Positions 12,500 to 23,439 of a DNA stretch of 64,000 nucleotides are shown piece by piece (position 1 is the stretch's first letter; every line of letters begins with the position of its first letter). Origin of the DNA: Macrobrachium rosenbergii (lineage: Eukaryota; Arthropoda; Malacostraca; Decapoda; Palaemonidae); NCBI RefSeq assembly GCF_040412425.1, contig NC_089795.1, forward strand, positions 83,698,663-83,762,662, in the 5' to 3' direction. Below the pieces are notes generated by a model. It worked only from the letters and a program-made list of their open reading frames with translations, was not told the origin of the DNA and did no database searches. The translations under genes were made by a program, and so were the position numbers.

Positions 12500-13870
12500 A
12501 ACTTTGAATGTATCATTATAATTATTCTGTCCTCGTCTCCTTCTTTGTATGAACTTATCCCATATTCCTATGGGGTTGGCCACTCGAGTCTTCCTTCTCA
12601 GGAGAATTCTATCCTGGGCATCTGCATGTTCTACACCCTACAATTTAATTTCTCTTTCTATATCACACCACCTAATTCTCTGCTTACCTGCGCTTTGTCT
12701 ATCCTCCATGGCCATGTCATAATGCTTTCTTAACTAGAGACTCCTCACCCCTGAGAACCACATAACATACCACATCCTACTTTCCTTGGTGTTATCTGTT
12801 ATTTACAAGCACCCACCCTTTTTCTTATTTGTTCACTTCAAATTCTTTCCAGCAATGACACTGAAGATCCATCTCAACATTCTCATCTCTTCAGCGCATT
12901 CCCAAAATTTGTTCCCCATATCCGCCAAATCAAAGTCCTTCAAAGAAGGCATTGTGCTTACCCCATATAAAAATGGGTATAAAAGCACGTTAAAACGAAG
13001 AAGAAGAAGATCTTTTCTAGGTCTACAAAACACTAATATAGCTTCCTGTTACCTTCCATAAATTATTCCTACACCTGTTGCAATATAAAGGGCATCTACT
13101 GTGCTTTTCCCAGGCATAAACCCAAACTGCAATTCAAGGGTGTCAACACTTGCGCAGTTTGTTTTTCATCACACTTTTCAATACTTTAAGCATGTGTTCC
13201 ACAAGCTATATTCTTCTATATTTTCCACATTCCATAACATCACTCTCCTGTCTATAGATTACACCAATTCACTATCCTCCCAGTCAGAAGGCATGCCTTC
13301 TTCCTCCCAGCACATCTCCAGCAGTTCTCACAACCATTCTGAACCTTCCTCATCCAAAGCTCTAATCATTTCTGTTACTGCAGCTGTTGGTCCATCTACT
13401 TTGTTCTTCTTCATATTCTGGATTGCATTCTTCACTTCTGTTCTGCTAAAATGGGGAAAGCCGGCTCCAACACTCCCTGTTCATTTGCTACATTCAAAAG
13501 TTCTTCAAAGCACTTTCCATCTTCTCATTACATACTCATCCTCTATCAGTCAGTATGTTGCCATTGCTGTCCTTCATTTACCTAAATCCTTTCCATATCT
13601 CTTCTTGCCCTTTCTCTGGCCTTGGACATTCTATAAATCATTGTTCTCTTTCAGGGGTACCTGTTTGTCACAGAGTTGTTTGCTAGCTTCATTTCTTAGC
13701 TGGGCCACAAGCTTCTTCACTTTTTTATTGGTATTTCTACATCCCTCTCACACTCTTGCATCATACGAATTTTCAAGCGAAGCTCTATTCCAGATCTACC
13801 CAAAGTTTTTTTTTCACAGGTTAGATTATGGCACAAGTATGTTTAGTGAAAATAGTGCCGTGAGTTAATG
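12500..13870 (-). pseudogene. LINE reverse transcriptase remnant (copy 2)
   Basis: Minus-strand translation gives recognisable LINE segments in the right order. These are VKNAIQNMKKNKVDGPTAA followed by VTEMIRALDEEGSEWL (about 13440-13340), CWEEEGMPSDWED (about 13310-13270), a degraded NYRGI-like region, and LQFGFMPGKSTVDALYIATG (about 13130-13070). Then comes a late polymerase/thumb segment with ECAEEMRMLRWI (about 12905-12870) and a degraded C-terminal part to about 12500. The catalytic YADD-type box is missing, so the middle of the domain is deleted. A long plus-strand open frame at 13101-13868 is an antisense shadow of this element. Confidence 0.75.
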
Positions 13871-13924
13871 TCTAAAAATATCTTTTACAACAAAAAACCT
13901 ATGAAAGGGCCAAGCCACCATTTT

Positions 13925-13990
13925 TCATGGAATGGAATGGAATATAATTGGGCCAAGGCCAAATACTGGGACCTATAAAGGTGTGTTTCC
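13925..13990 (-). repeat. Rep A, short 3'-end fragment (copy 1 of 12)
   Basis: This reverse-oriented fragment carries only the 3' end of Rep A: the tail, the GGCC-rich end and the start of the GCTGAATGACCTCATAGGTC region, diverged. It lies about 55 bp upstream (in LINE sense) of the preserved LINE segment at 12500-13870. Confidence 0.6.
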
Positions 13991-13999
13991 TCTCTAGTG

Positions 14000-15548
14000 A
14001 TGGTGAAAATGAACAATGTAACCATGGATTCCAAGCACACTTGTATTTCCTAAATGGCACTGATAACTGAATATATATTTTTGTACCCAAAAATCCATGA
14101 TTTCCCTGTGGTTAGCCCTAACTTTGAAGAAGAAGAAGAAGAAAAAAAAAAACAATGTAAGCAATGTGCATCACTTTTTGGTGATAAACTAATTTTTCAT
14201 ACTATTTCCACATACAACAGGGTGAGAGTAACTTCAATCTATCTTAAACCTAGGTTGAGTCTAGTAAACAAGGTCATGACATGTAGGAGTAAGTAGCCTA
14301 CTAAGCACACTTCAAGGCAGAATTCAGTACAGTCCAGGGACAACTGCAGCAGACTGGTTTGATCCCCAGTGCATATTTGATCTCATCAGTAGCTTTCAGA
14401 TGCTTCTCAAAACTCTGTGGTAGTACACTGTAGAACACTGTACTGTGTAAATGCTCAGTGTTCTGTGTAAATGCTCAGTAAGTTGCCAGCATGACCCTCC
14501 TCAGATAGAGATGAACATCATTAAGGAACTAGACAATTGTGTCAAAATCCTCTACGTAAATTCTTTCCTTTAACGGACCTTTACACACATTATATCCTTC
14601 ACCAGACATGACATAGGCTACTTCAATTGGGGGTCTCATTACAATATACTGAAATAGCTTAAACCAACTTTGAAAACTTAATAATACTGATGACTGGCCA
14701 TTGTTGGTCGAAATATAAAAGAAAATCCCCTGGTGGCTGTGTGAGTATATATTCGGCAGTATATAGCATCAAAGAAAAGTTTTCTTAGTGCCATTAACAA
14801 ATCAGACCATGAAAGCTGCTACTCCTGTGCCTTTTTACAACTACAGACACCACCCTGGACGGCCATTTGTATGCTGAATTGTTTGTAAGTTGGTTAATGT
14901 ATTCTTCATGCCTATTTAAGTACAGTATGATGTAAAATCATACAGCACTGTACATTTTTTCATCCTAAAATACAATACTGTACATACAGTACTGTATTTA
15001 CAGAATTGGCACGCACAACAAAATGTGAACTTTCAGGTGGCAATGGGGAGGGTCTGAACACCATTTTAATTTGCGATCTCATTTGTTTGTATCTCTGAAC
15101 GTTCTTAAGTAGGGTGGTGTCTGTATCTGTAAAAGTAATGAGCAGAGAGGCTGTCGAATACTGGTTGGGCCAGCCTAAACTGTATTATAAACTATGGGGG
15201 CCAGTGGAGATAAGACGGAGAGGCTCTGCTACATATTGCTGAAGACCCTAATACATCCTCACCTAACCTTCTCTAGAACATTGTGCCCTGACCTAGCAGG
15301 GGGGAGGGGGGGCACTGGCTGCTTGTTCTACAAAGCTTCTCTATATTGTCAACCATTTCTCAAATAGCGTATAATGTACCCCTCACATCTGCAATAACTT
15401 AACACTTAAGGGTACAAACAGCTTATACAGTATTGTACCCCTCAAGTCTGCAATAACTTAACACTTGACGTTAAGTTTACACTTATGCCCAAAGGCTTGT
15501 GGGAGAAGGGCACCTCACACCCAATCACATGTAACATTACTACCGGCA
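14000..15548. other. Gene-free AT-rich DNA with small direct repeats
   Basis: No gene is supported. The stretch holds a short tandem duplication of GTGTAAATGCTCAGT near 14443-14480 and a 14-bp palindrome at 14984-14997. About 34 bp around TGTACCCCTCA..TCTGCAATAACTTAACACTT is repeated at about 15375 and 15437. Confidence 0.5.
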
Positions 15549-16385
15549 TTAACCCACAAGGTGCTGCACATCGCTATAATCGACACTTTATATGTTGCGC
15601 TAGGACGACGACATTATTGACACACTATTTTCAAATATCGCAGTAAATTTAGTCCCTCCTCCTAGCTCTGTTTGAGTGACGTCAAAAGCCTCATCAGCCA
15701 TTCAGCTCACTCTTGAACATAAAAGATGACAGATTTCTCTTAATCACAGGTGTAAAAAGAGCAAAGTTGTAAACCTTCCGTCAGCCTGGGGGGCGGGGCC
15801 AGGGAGGCTTTTGTATCCTGAAGTTGAACAATGGTCAAAGATTTTTATAAATCTTTATTTTGTAAATTTTGGAGATAATGCCTTTGATGATGATGCTTAT
15901 TCATTTTCACCAAATAGTGATATCGAGAAAGATAATTAGGATGACAGTGACGATAATAATATTGGTTTTAAAGTTAATCTGCATATGGCAGTTAACATAT
16001 GCACATATACACCCACTTAACCAATTAATAACTATTGTATATTTTTTTTTATTTTTATAGGTGTTTCTCTTATACCTAAGGAGTAATACTGTTATGAAAA
16101 AACTTTGAAATTGCCTCAGAAAATACTGCATGAAGCACTCCAAACCAAAAAGTGGTTTTTGAAATAATGTTTTCTTTCAAAAAAATATGATTTTTAAATA
16201 TCAGTTTTTAAAAGTATCTTATATTTTATTTTTGATTATTAATCTGCGACACAAGGCGATTACAACCATGTATAACATTAAGTGATAAGTTAAAAAACTG
16301 AGCAAGAAAATATTGGTTCCATTGTTGCAAATGCATAATGTTGCCGCCATCCTTAAGTGGCATCCCCTAGTATCTCTTGGGTTAA
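15549..16385. mobile_element. piggyBac-like non-autonomous element, 829 bp between TTAA sites
   Basis: The segment is bounded by TTAA at 15549-15552 and 16382-16385, the target duplication used by piggyBac transposons. The inner ends are CCCACAAGGTGCTG on the left and, reversed, CCCAAGAGATACTA on the right. They share CCCA and about 9 of 14 positions, a weak terminal inverted repeat starting with the CCC typical of the family. The middle (15860-15960) can be read as an Asp/Asn-rich acidic stretch (DNAFDDDAYSFS), like the N-terminus of piggyBac transposases, but it soon hits stops. No catalytic Asp region is present. The assignment is plausible, not firm. Confidence 0.45.
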
Positions 16386-16812
16386 GTCAGGGTGAATCCC
16401 TTAATAGCCACTGTTGTACCTTTTGGGTAATGTCAAGGTAGAGAGGGAAATGAGGGAGCACATTAGGTTTGTGCTGCCAATTAGGTTCAACATGCTTCTT
16501 TTTAACTAAGCACTCCCCTGCCCACATTTCTTCATTATTTTTAGAGGACACATAAAGCACTGGCTACACTCTCCTCACTGCTTCTCTTGCACTTTGAACA
16601 TATTTTGCCAATGCTCTTGGACATAGACTGTTCTCTGGATTTTGTTTCCACCCAACCACAACACCCTCCTTTCCACTGGGGTCTGATTCCACAGCATATG
16701 GGTACTGGGAACTCAAAATTTTAATGTTTAACTAAAAAATAACTTAAAAAACACTGAAGATACAGTAACTTACCTAGCCTATGATTTTTTTTTTGACAAG
16801 AAACTAGGACCC

Positions 16813-17212
16813 ATACGCATTTTATACTTGAAAATACAATTTCCCTATGTTTTAATATGTATTTTAAACATCTGTTTTGTTCGCAAATGAGCACGTTTTG
16901 AGATAATGGACCACACCTTTATATCTTAAAATTTGGGGGACCACAGTGGGTAAGCAGGGTTTTTGGGTGGGGAAACACAAATAGTGTAAAATACAAGGTC
17001 CTTAATTTGACCGATAGTGCTCGTTCAGATTAGGGTAGGTTCACAGATTTTTTCCACACTAATATCATGCACCAGGGTAAGGACCTGCTACCCTAGTTTA
17101 GGTTAGGTTAGGTGTGGTTGGGTAGGTCAGGTGCTGACAAAACAAATATGAGAAGCATTCAAACCACACATTAAAACATAGGAAACTGATATTTTCAAGT
17201 CTAAAACATGAT
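16813..17212. repeat. Inverted-repeat element, possible MITE (about 400 bp)
   Basis: The sequence at about 16813-16900 matches the reverse complement of about 17128-17212 over roughly 80 bp with gaps. The best-kept shared block is CATTAAAACATAGG..ATTTTCAAGT. The inner 230 bp has no coding signal. The structure fits a miniature inverted-repeat element, but no target duplication was seen. Confidence 0.45.
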
Positions 17213-17987
17213 AATGGTTTAAAGTGAAATTTTACTGAGATTATCATAGGGTTCCGTCATCTTGGCTCCTTAGTGAACAAGATGAGTTAGAAACCCAAGA
17301 CCTACTCAAAAGAAAATAAGATACACTGAAAATAGTGAATAAAGTGTGGCAAAACTTCATTGGGGTATTTTGGTCCATCACACTAGGCCTATCGGAGGTG
17401 GTAACAATGATGAGTCTTAGGCCTAACCAGGATTTTCAGACTAACTTTAGATTAACAAAATTTAATTGTAGCAAATAGTTCCAGTTGCATAAGTAGGTTA
17501 TTAATAAAAATCAGCCTACAGACACAACAAGTTCAACCTAAAAGCCTAAACACTGCCAGCCTATCAAAGTGGGACCAGCATACGCTTAGGCCTATTACTC
17601 TCCCCGTCTAACCTGATAGCCGACTGGAGACCGGTTACCTAGGCCCATTTAAACCCGCCATATCGTTATATGCCATTAAAAAATTACGACAACCTTATTG
17701 ACAGGGAGCAGAACCTTTTACGATGTGTCCCAGCATGTTACGAATTACTAAAATACGCGACTCGACTGACGGCTCCAAGTTGCAACTTGTACAGCCACAG
17801 CTGCTCCTCGAGCGATAAGGCGTTGCCCCTTATTAAATGTCACCTGCTGAGTATGTTTACATCCCGTAGGGTGATCTGCGAAGCATGTCACCCGACAAAT
17901 CGGAAAGTTGTCCATTAATTAATCGACGGTTTATTTACATCAGTGTCATTTCGAAGTTAGCGCTCCGGAGGCCCACATCACATTGAG

Positions 17988-17997
17988 GCGCATGCGC
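17988..17997. promoter_or_regulatory. NRF1-type palindrome, site 1
   Basis: GCGCATGCGC, an exact match to the core consensus of NRF1 (ewg in Drosophila), an activator of housekeeping promoters. It sits at the end of the first 198-bp unit. Binding is inferred from sequence only. Confidence 0.6.
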
Positions 17998-18185
17998 ACA
18001 GGTCCGGCAGTCTCCCCGTTGGCCCTTAATAAATACATCACCTGCCGCCCCTTTGCACACCCTGTAGGGTGACCTGCACAGCATGTCACCTCACAAATCG
18101 GACAGCCGTCTTACATTTAATCGAAGGTTTATTTACATATCTGTCATTTTGAAGTTAGCGCTCCCCTGGCCCACATCACATGGGA

Positions 18186-18195
18186 GCGCATGCGC
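18186..18195. promoter_or_regulatory. NRF1-type palindrome, site 2
   Basis: Exact GCGCATGCGC, 198 bp from site 1, at the same place in the second tandem unit. The palindrome is kept although the bases around it vary. Confidence 0.6.
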
Positions 18196-18259
18196 ACGAT
18201 GGTTTATTTACATCAGTGTCATTTGAAGTTACCGCTCCCGAGGCCCACATCACACGGAG

Positions 18260-18269
18260 GCGCATGCGC
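18260..18269. promoter_or_regulatory. NRF1-type palindrome, site 3
   Basis: Exact GCGCATGCGC, 74 bp from site 2, in the partial third unit. It lies about 145 bp from the minus-strand splice donor at 18414. Confidence 0.6.
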
Positions 18270-18413
18270 ACAAGTCACACAGTCTCAGTCTCATCCCTCC
18301 GCTTCCCGACTGAAGCAAAACATCCAATTTCCAACTCTCGTTTCGAACGTAAGTCGTAAGCAGCCGGCCTTCGTTACAATGCAGATCAACGAAGACTGCC
18401 TTCACTCACTTAC

Positions 18414-18650
18414 CTGTAGGTAGACAGCGATGAATGGTCGATGACTAATGGGCGAATTTGGTCATTTTGTCTAGGGGCCGCGGAGTCTCGATGTTGCTCG
18501 TGACAAGAGAACGTTCCATCTGCGTAACACAACATAGACAGCGGGAGGTGGGAAGGGGCTCGAGGGCTCCTTGGGGGTCATTGGGGGTTCCCTCTCTCAT
18601 CGGGGAGGGAGTGGGGCCGAAAACTGTAAAGGATGGACAAACATACAACA
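18414..18650 (-). other. Candidate non-coding first exon of the minus-strand gene (right end approximate)
   Basis: The minus strand has a strong splice donor, CTACAG then GTAAGTGAGTG, with the last exon base at 18414. The sequence upstream is GC-rich and CpG-containing, as a promoter-proximal exon would be. It holds only a 68-codon open frame with no known motif. The next suitable acceptor on this strand that opens a recognisable coding exon is at 6038, the MePCE start exon. I infer that this is the MePCE first exon, giving a 12.4-kb intron. The transcription start and true 5' boundary cannot be fixed from sequence, and the donor could belong to another transcript. Confidence 0.4.
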
Positions 18651-19470
18651 CAGAAAACGGATCTACTCATCAAAGGTCATAGGGTCCAATTATTTATAAA
18701 TTTTGATTAGGAAAAAATCTTGAAAATGACACCCAGAAAGTACAGGCAACTTCATAAGGTTTCTTATGCATGCCAACTTAACGAGTAATCTAAGTTCATT
18801 GACAAATCCTACACTGCATCCTCCTGGGCGAAAGAGAAGAAGAGTTCGACAAATTTGGTTGTTTTTCGGCGCTGCTTTTCTTCTCCGTTACTGACTTTAA
18901 CCATACACAGGTTGCAACCGTTCTAGAACGATCCGATATCAAACTAAACGCTTAAAGGGAGTGACAGGTCTACGCCATCTACCAAAGGGGAAACTAAATT
19001 AAAGTTAAATTTTAGGACCCCCATAAAGATGTGTTTACTAGATTCGGCAGGGCGACGAAAAAAATAAAATAAGCTTTCGAATGATAGCGAATAGATAAGA
19101 CGGTTGCTATAGTAATTCTTGATATAACTTGCAACGAGCATCATCAGATGTACGCAAACGCAAGCGTAAACACACAAACAATGAAAGACGATAGGTTAAT
19201 AAAAAGTTTCGAGGAGCAGAAAGAGCGGAAGACATTGAAACAGAGAGATGTGAGAGGTCCTTCATGACCGGGAAGATTGAAAGTATGGAATATAGAGGTG
19301 AGCGGATGGAGTGTGTGTACGTGCGCGTAGTGAGGTTCGACGCGCTGCTAATGAGCCTGCCTTTTTAGGTGTATGAAGTTGTAATTGCTGTGGAAGTTTT
19401 CTCCACAACATTATCATCCCAAATTCAGCAGTTGAATTACATATGTGGCACCAATCACTACCCTTTCCAT
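18651..19470. other. Gene-free flank of the CpG-rich region
   Basis: No gene is supported. If the exon at 18414 is real, its promoter should lie at the left end of this stretch on the minus strand. No TATA box or clear Inr/DPE pair was seen. Confidence 0.4.
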
Positions 19471-19472
<2 letters not shown>

Positions 19473-19552
<80 letters not shown>

Positions 19553-19560
19553 GTGTGTGT
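19473..19560. repeat. (AT)n microsatellite with a short (GT)n tail
   Basis: An almost perfect AT array of about 70 bp, then a short GT stretch. It produces false Ile-Tyr open frames on both strands. Confidence 0.95.
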
Positions 19561-19914
19561 GTGATAACAATGGATATATACTCTTAGAATCTACTGGTCA
19601 CGTTTTGCCAGATAAGAATGTAGTTTTTATTAATAACAGCGCCGCCTTAACTTCTCGATTTCTTCACATTTTGGAAACGCTTGTCACCACTAAACGTAGA
19701 TCCAGACGAAGCAATAAATGAAGATATTTTGATACCCGGCTAGGTTTCGATCTCGGATCTGGGGTATCAGAACGAGGTAACGATAATTACACAACTTTCA
19801 CTGCCATATTTAAACATAGACTGCTGGATCATGGATGAATCCCCTGTGCAATAAAATTTCTACAACATTATCAGCTTCATCCACCTACATAGAAGACTTA
19901 CTCTCATACATAAA

Positions 19915-20140
19915 ACACCATACACACACCCTGCGCCATTTACCTTGATCTTGTAGGCACTTCCTGGATATTAAGGTCCCTACTTTCCAATACCTCTTTC
20001 ACACCGTCTATCCAGTCCTTTCTTTTCGCCAATCTCTCGTCATCCTTTTATGCTTGCGAAATAGTCTCACTTTTTCCACTTCTTCCATCTTTTTATTCTT
20101 CCTTCTAGACGAATAATACATCTAGCCAAAGGCGAAGTTC
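19915..20140 (-). pseudogene. LINE C-terminal remnant
   Basis: On the minus strand the text RKDWIDGVKEVLESRDLNIQE, with a frameshift just upstream, is followed by QGKWRRVCVW. This is the C-terminal style of the same LINE family (…SVKEVLEKRGL…; …EWRR). It may be the displaced tail of the LINE at 21070-23430, with about 0.9 kb between them. Confidence 0.55.
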
Positions 20141-21069
20141 AAGCAGTTATCTGCGTAAATGCTATTTTCCTTCTGTCGCCAGACTTCTCTTGTAAAGTCC
20201 ATTCTGTACTATAGCCCTTAGTCCTATCTAGTTCATTCCTGTAGAATTCTTGAGTTAGCGTTCAATGAAAGTGGCTTACTAGATGCAGTAAGGTATCCTC
20301 TATTTACTTAAGGAAATATTCCTATGGTCATCTTCAGATGTGAATCTCCTGACAGGTTCCCCTCCCGGCTATTGGTCCTAGTTCCCCTAGGCTCCCTGGC
20401 CCAGCACATGCGTGCATGCGACCGTGGCCTGTCCCTTAATCGGGTAACCTACATCGTGAACTCTGACCCTCAAGTGGTTCTGATGTTTTCTGAATCAACT
20501 GATTTCGAATTCCTGCTTTCAGTAAAAGTTTTCGTTTTAAGTTGTCTTAAAAAGTTATCCATGCCCTTTTTGTAATGTTTCTCTAAACTTTTAAAATAGA
20601 AAAATATACAAGATCGTAATTTTATTAATGACTGAGATGCCACTTGAACTTAATCTCGTTTGATTTCTGTTTGAATACAATTTATTTCATTTTTTTTTTT
20701 TTTTTTTTGGTGAGGAATATCATAAGCATTAAGTTTCTCTGAGGAGTTAGCTAAGCCTTTATTTTTGTCATGTTACCTCTCTTACTTCCTTAATTACGTA
20801 ATAAAGTTGGAATTTTAACGGATATCTGAGACGCAAATCGCTATTAAAAGTTTACTAGTAACTTTTTGTCTTTTGTACATATTGAGCTCCGTCAGTGTCT
20901 GCTGGCATGTTGTTGGCTTAGTTGCTAGATTCCTGAAGGTTCTGAAGGAGTTTCTTGGTCTATAGAGGGAGCGAAGACGAAATTACTCTAGCCAAGATCC
21001 ATTTGTCTGGTATTTCCCCTAAAATTTCGCTAGCTTTTTATTCGGAGTTCGGTATGTGAGCCATTTTCA
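20141..21069. other. Gene-free spacer
   Basis: No supported gene. It includes a poly-T run at about 20691-20708 and an open frame at 20324-20575 with no recognisable motif. Confidence 0.5.
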
Positions 21070-21203
21070 CCACAATGCCAACCTTTTCACCACTTCTTCA
21101 AAATATCTCCACATTTTTCACCCTTTCAATTCCCCTTGCACTGCACACGGGGGATAGTGCTCCACATTTTTTAACCCTTTCAGTTCCCCTTACACTTCAT
21201 ATA

Positions 21204-21505
21204 CCCCGTAGGTGTGTAGTGCCGTCAGTGCACCTCACCCGTGGTGCACTGCAGGCGTTACTTAAAGGTCTTTGCAGCGTTCCTTCGGCCCCCAGCTGCA
21301 ACCATTTTCATTCCTTTCTCTGTACCTCTTTTCACAGTCTTTCTTCCATCTTACTTTCCACCCTCTTCTAAAAAAGTGTTTCATAGTGCAACTGCGAGGT
21401 TTTCCTCCTGTTACACCCCTGTAACCTTTTACTCTCAATTTTCTTTTCAGCGCTGAATGACCTCCTAGGTTCCAGTACTTGACATTCGGCCTAAATTGTA
21501 TATTC
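21204..21505 (+). repeat. Rep A, near full-length (copy 2)
   Basis: It runs from CCCCGTAGGTG through the GTGCACCTC..GTGGTGCACTG hairpin, the CTTCGGCC region, the CTGCGAGGTTTTCCTCCTG block and the CGCTGAATGACCTC block to GGCCTAAATTGTATATTC. It is embedded in a LINE copy at the same LINE position as copy 7. Confidence 0.85.
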
Positions 21506-21996
21506 TACACTGCACATATTTTGCAGACATTTCGACTCAACAGCTTTGACCTTTCGTCTTCCATTTGCATTCGACATCCACATTTCATTTCTGTAAAGGA
21601 GGGTTGGCTCAGATAATTTAAGTCTCTTCTCAATCTTTTTTACAACCTGCTACTTTCCTTACTTCGCCTGTTTTGCAACTCTCCTATTTTCTCATCTCAC
21701 AATTATCTATTATCTATACTCTCAAATAATTGTTCGAATAAACCACTTCCATTTCTATGGTATCCATATTAAAATTCCGCTCTCCATCTTGGTCTCATTT
21801 ACATGTATGATCTTACTTGTGCTCACATTCACTGAACTCTCTCTTTTGCACTTTAAAATAACTTTACTAGTTTCTGGAGTTTCCTTTTACTATTCCTGGC
21901 TAGTTCTTTATCATCTTTAAACAGCTGCCATTCCTCACCCCATGCATGGATTTTTTTTTTATCTCATAACCTTACACCTACATCTGCTGTTCTCAG

Positions 21997-22243
21997 TTCC
22001 TCGTTGGGAGAGTCGGTAGAGTTGTGGGCTAGCACTTGCTAGGCCCGAGTGCGAATCTCCGGCCGGCTAATGAAGAATTAAAGGAATTTATTTCTGGTGA
22101 TAGAAATTCATTTCTCGCTATAATGTGGTTCGGATTCCACAATAAACTGTAGGTCCCGCTGCTAAAATAAGTCTAATCCTTCAGGCCAGTCCTAGGAGAG
22201 CTGTTAATCAGCTCAGTGGTCCGGTTAAATTAAGTTATACTTA
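21997..22243 (+). mobile_element. tRNA-derived SINE (copy a)
   Basis: The 5' part is tRNA-like: a promoter A-box region (TTGGGAGAGTCGGTAGAG) and a B-box (GAGTGCGAATCTCC, consensus GWTCRANNC). A body shared with two other copies follows (TTTATTTCTGGTGA, TCGGATTCCACAATAA, CCTAGGAGAGCTGTTAATCA). It lacks about 20 bp around the CTAACCAATTGGTTC part seen in the others. It lies inside the LINE at 21070-23430. Confidence 0.8.
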
Positions 22244-23439
22244 ATTTTTCCCTTCTCTGATTTCTAAGAAGTCTCACTCCATCCATTAAGATATTTAACA
22301 GCCATGGAGATATAAAACTCAAATGTCTCAGGTCCACTTTTACAACAAACGAGTCACTCCTGCCTACATATTCTAACAGACACTTCACTTTCACTGTAAA
22401 ACCCTTTAATTGCTCTAAGTAACTTATCTTCCATATCATACATTATCAATAGCCTCCACATTGATTACAGAGTTTATCATAATATATTTCTACGTCCATG
22501 TATACCACATACCAGTTTTTCCTTTACTTTTAACTTTTGTGTAACTGTTTTCAAATTGTTTTATAACACACTTTTGATCCAAAACCTTCTGACTTGTCTA
22601 AATCTGCACAGTTTTTTCCACCCTGTAAATCTTTCTTTCTCCATCATAATCAATCATAATACTTCCAGTCACGTTCCCTGGTGTACTAAGTATTGTTTTG
22701 TAATTCTTTCAGTCACCTCTGTCACTTTGACAGCTATCCTGCTATCAATGCTTCTCTTCAGGCTACTCACTCCATCGACCCAGAGCTGCAATTCACTCCA
22801 GAAAGCATCTCTCATTTGCAACTTTTACCCGAAGAAACTTTTGTTTATTATTTTTCACTTTATATTTAACCATCTTCCTTATGGTTACTGCCCTCCTTCC
22901 CTATATTTTTATTACTTGCCTTCTTTTTCTCGCAGTCTTGATTACCGATGATACCATCTACTGTCGTGTCACTGTACCTCAGACAATTTACTGTTTTCCT
23001 TTATTAAACCTTTTATTTAACCATCTCCCAACTTATGAATTTATTCTTTCTCCCTGCCATCCTATACCAATAAACACTGCCTGCTGTCTCTGACTCCATC
23101 CTATAATTTCACATATTACTCATATATCCCTTCCATCTCCGTGTCTGTAATTCCAGTCAACCGTTGCTCTGTTTTCTCCTTGACTGCTCCTCTCACTTCC
23201 TTGTGTCCGATTCACTAATTCCAATGACATTTGCAGTCACATTTTTACCGAAACCTCTCAGACTTATATTTATTTTGAGTTTTTCTTCAACTAAATGATG
23301 ATCAGATACACTTCCAGCCTCTCTCCCTCTTTTGTCAGGTATGCATATGAAGATTGGTATATAGAAACTATGTACATCTAGCATATAAACCAATTTCCAA
23401 ACATATAATTTTCTACTGAAATTCCATACACGCACACAA

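Larger units (their letters stand above)
17822..18275. repeat. 198-bp tandem duplication with a partial third copy
   Basis: A unit starting near 17822 (GTTGCCCCTTATTAAATGTC) recurs near 18019, a period of 198 bp with about 80% identity by eye. A third, 73-bp partial unit follows at about 18196-18275. Each copy keeps GTTTATTTACAT, AGTTA(G/C)CGCTCC, GGCCCACATCACA and a GCGCATGCGC palindrome. The region is CpG-rich compared with its surroundings. Confidence 0.85.
21070..23430 (-). pseudogene. Long LINE reverse transcriptase remnant (copy 3), split by SINE and Rep A insertions
   Basis: The minus strand carries a decayed LINE. The upstream part (23430-22450) has many stops. At 22440-22250, KGFTVKVKCLLEYVGRSD..VDLRHLSFISPWLLNILMDGV corresponds to the polymerase B region (family form: GLRQGCVMSPWLFNIFMDGV). 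After an inserted SINE (21997-22243) the LINE resumes with a piece equivalent to the late polymerase region (about 21900-21780). The region near the family's KYLG..EAKMGLYEGM..LLYGSE segment follows (about 21780-21520). Rep A then sits at 21204-21505, and LINE-like DNA continues to about 21070. No part is functional. Confidence 0.7.

Noticed and set aside
13101..13868. 255-codon plus-strand open frame
   Set aside because: It is the antisense shadow of the LINE reverse transcriptase on the minus strand, whose motifs are recognisable in order.
17096..17112. Short TTAGG run, the arthropod telomere repeat
   Set aside because: Only about three units; too short to be an interstitial telomere.
18325..18355. 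Plus-strand donor-like CGAAC then GTAAGT
   Set aside because: The exon side fits poorly, and a plus-strand first exon here would overlap the better minus-strand exon. Not called.
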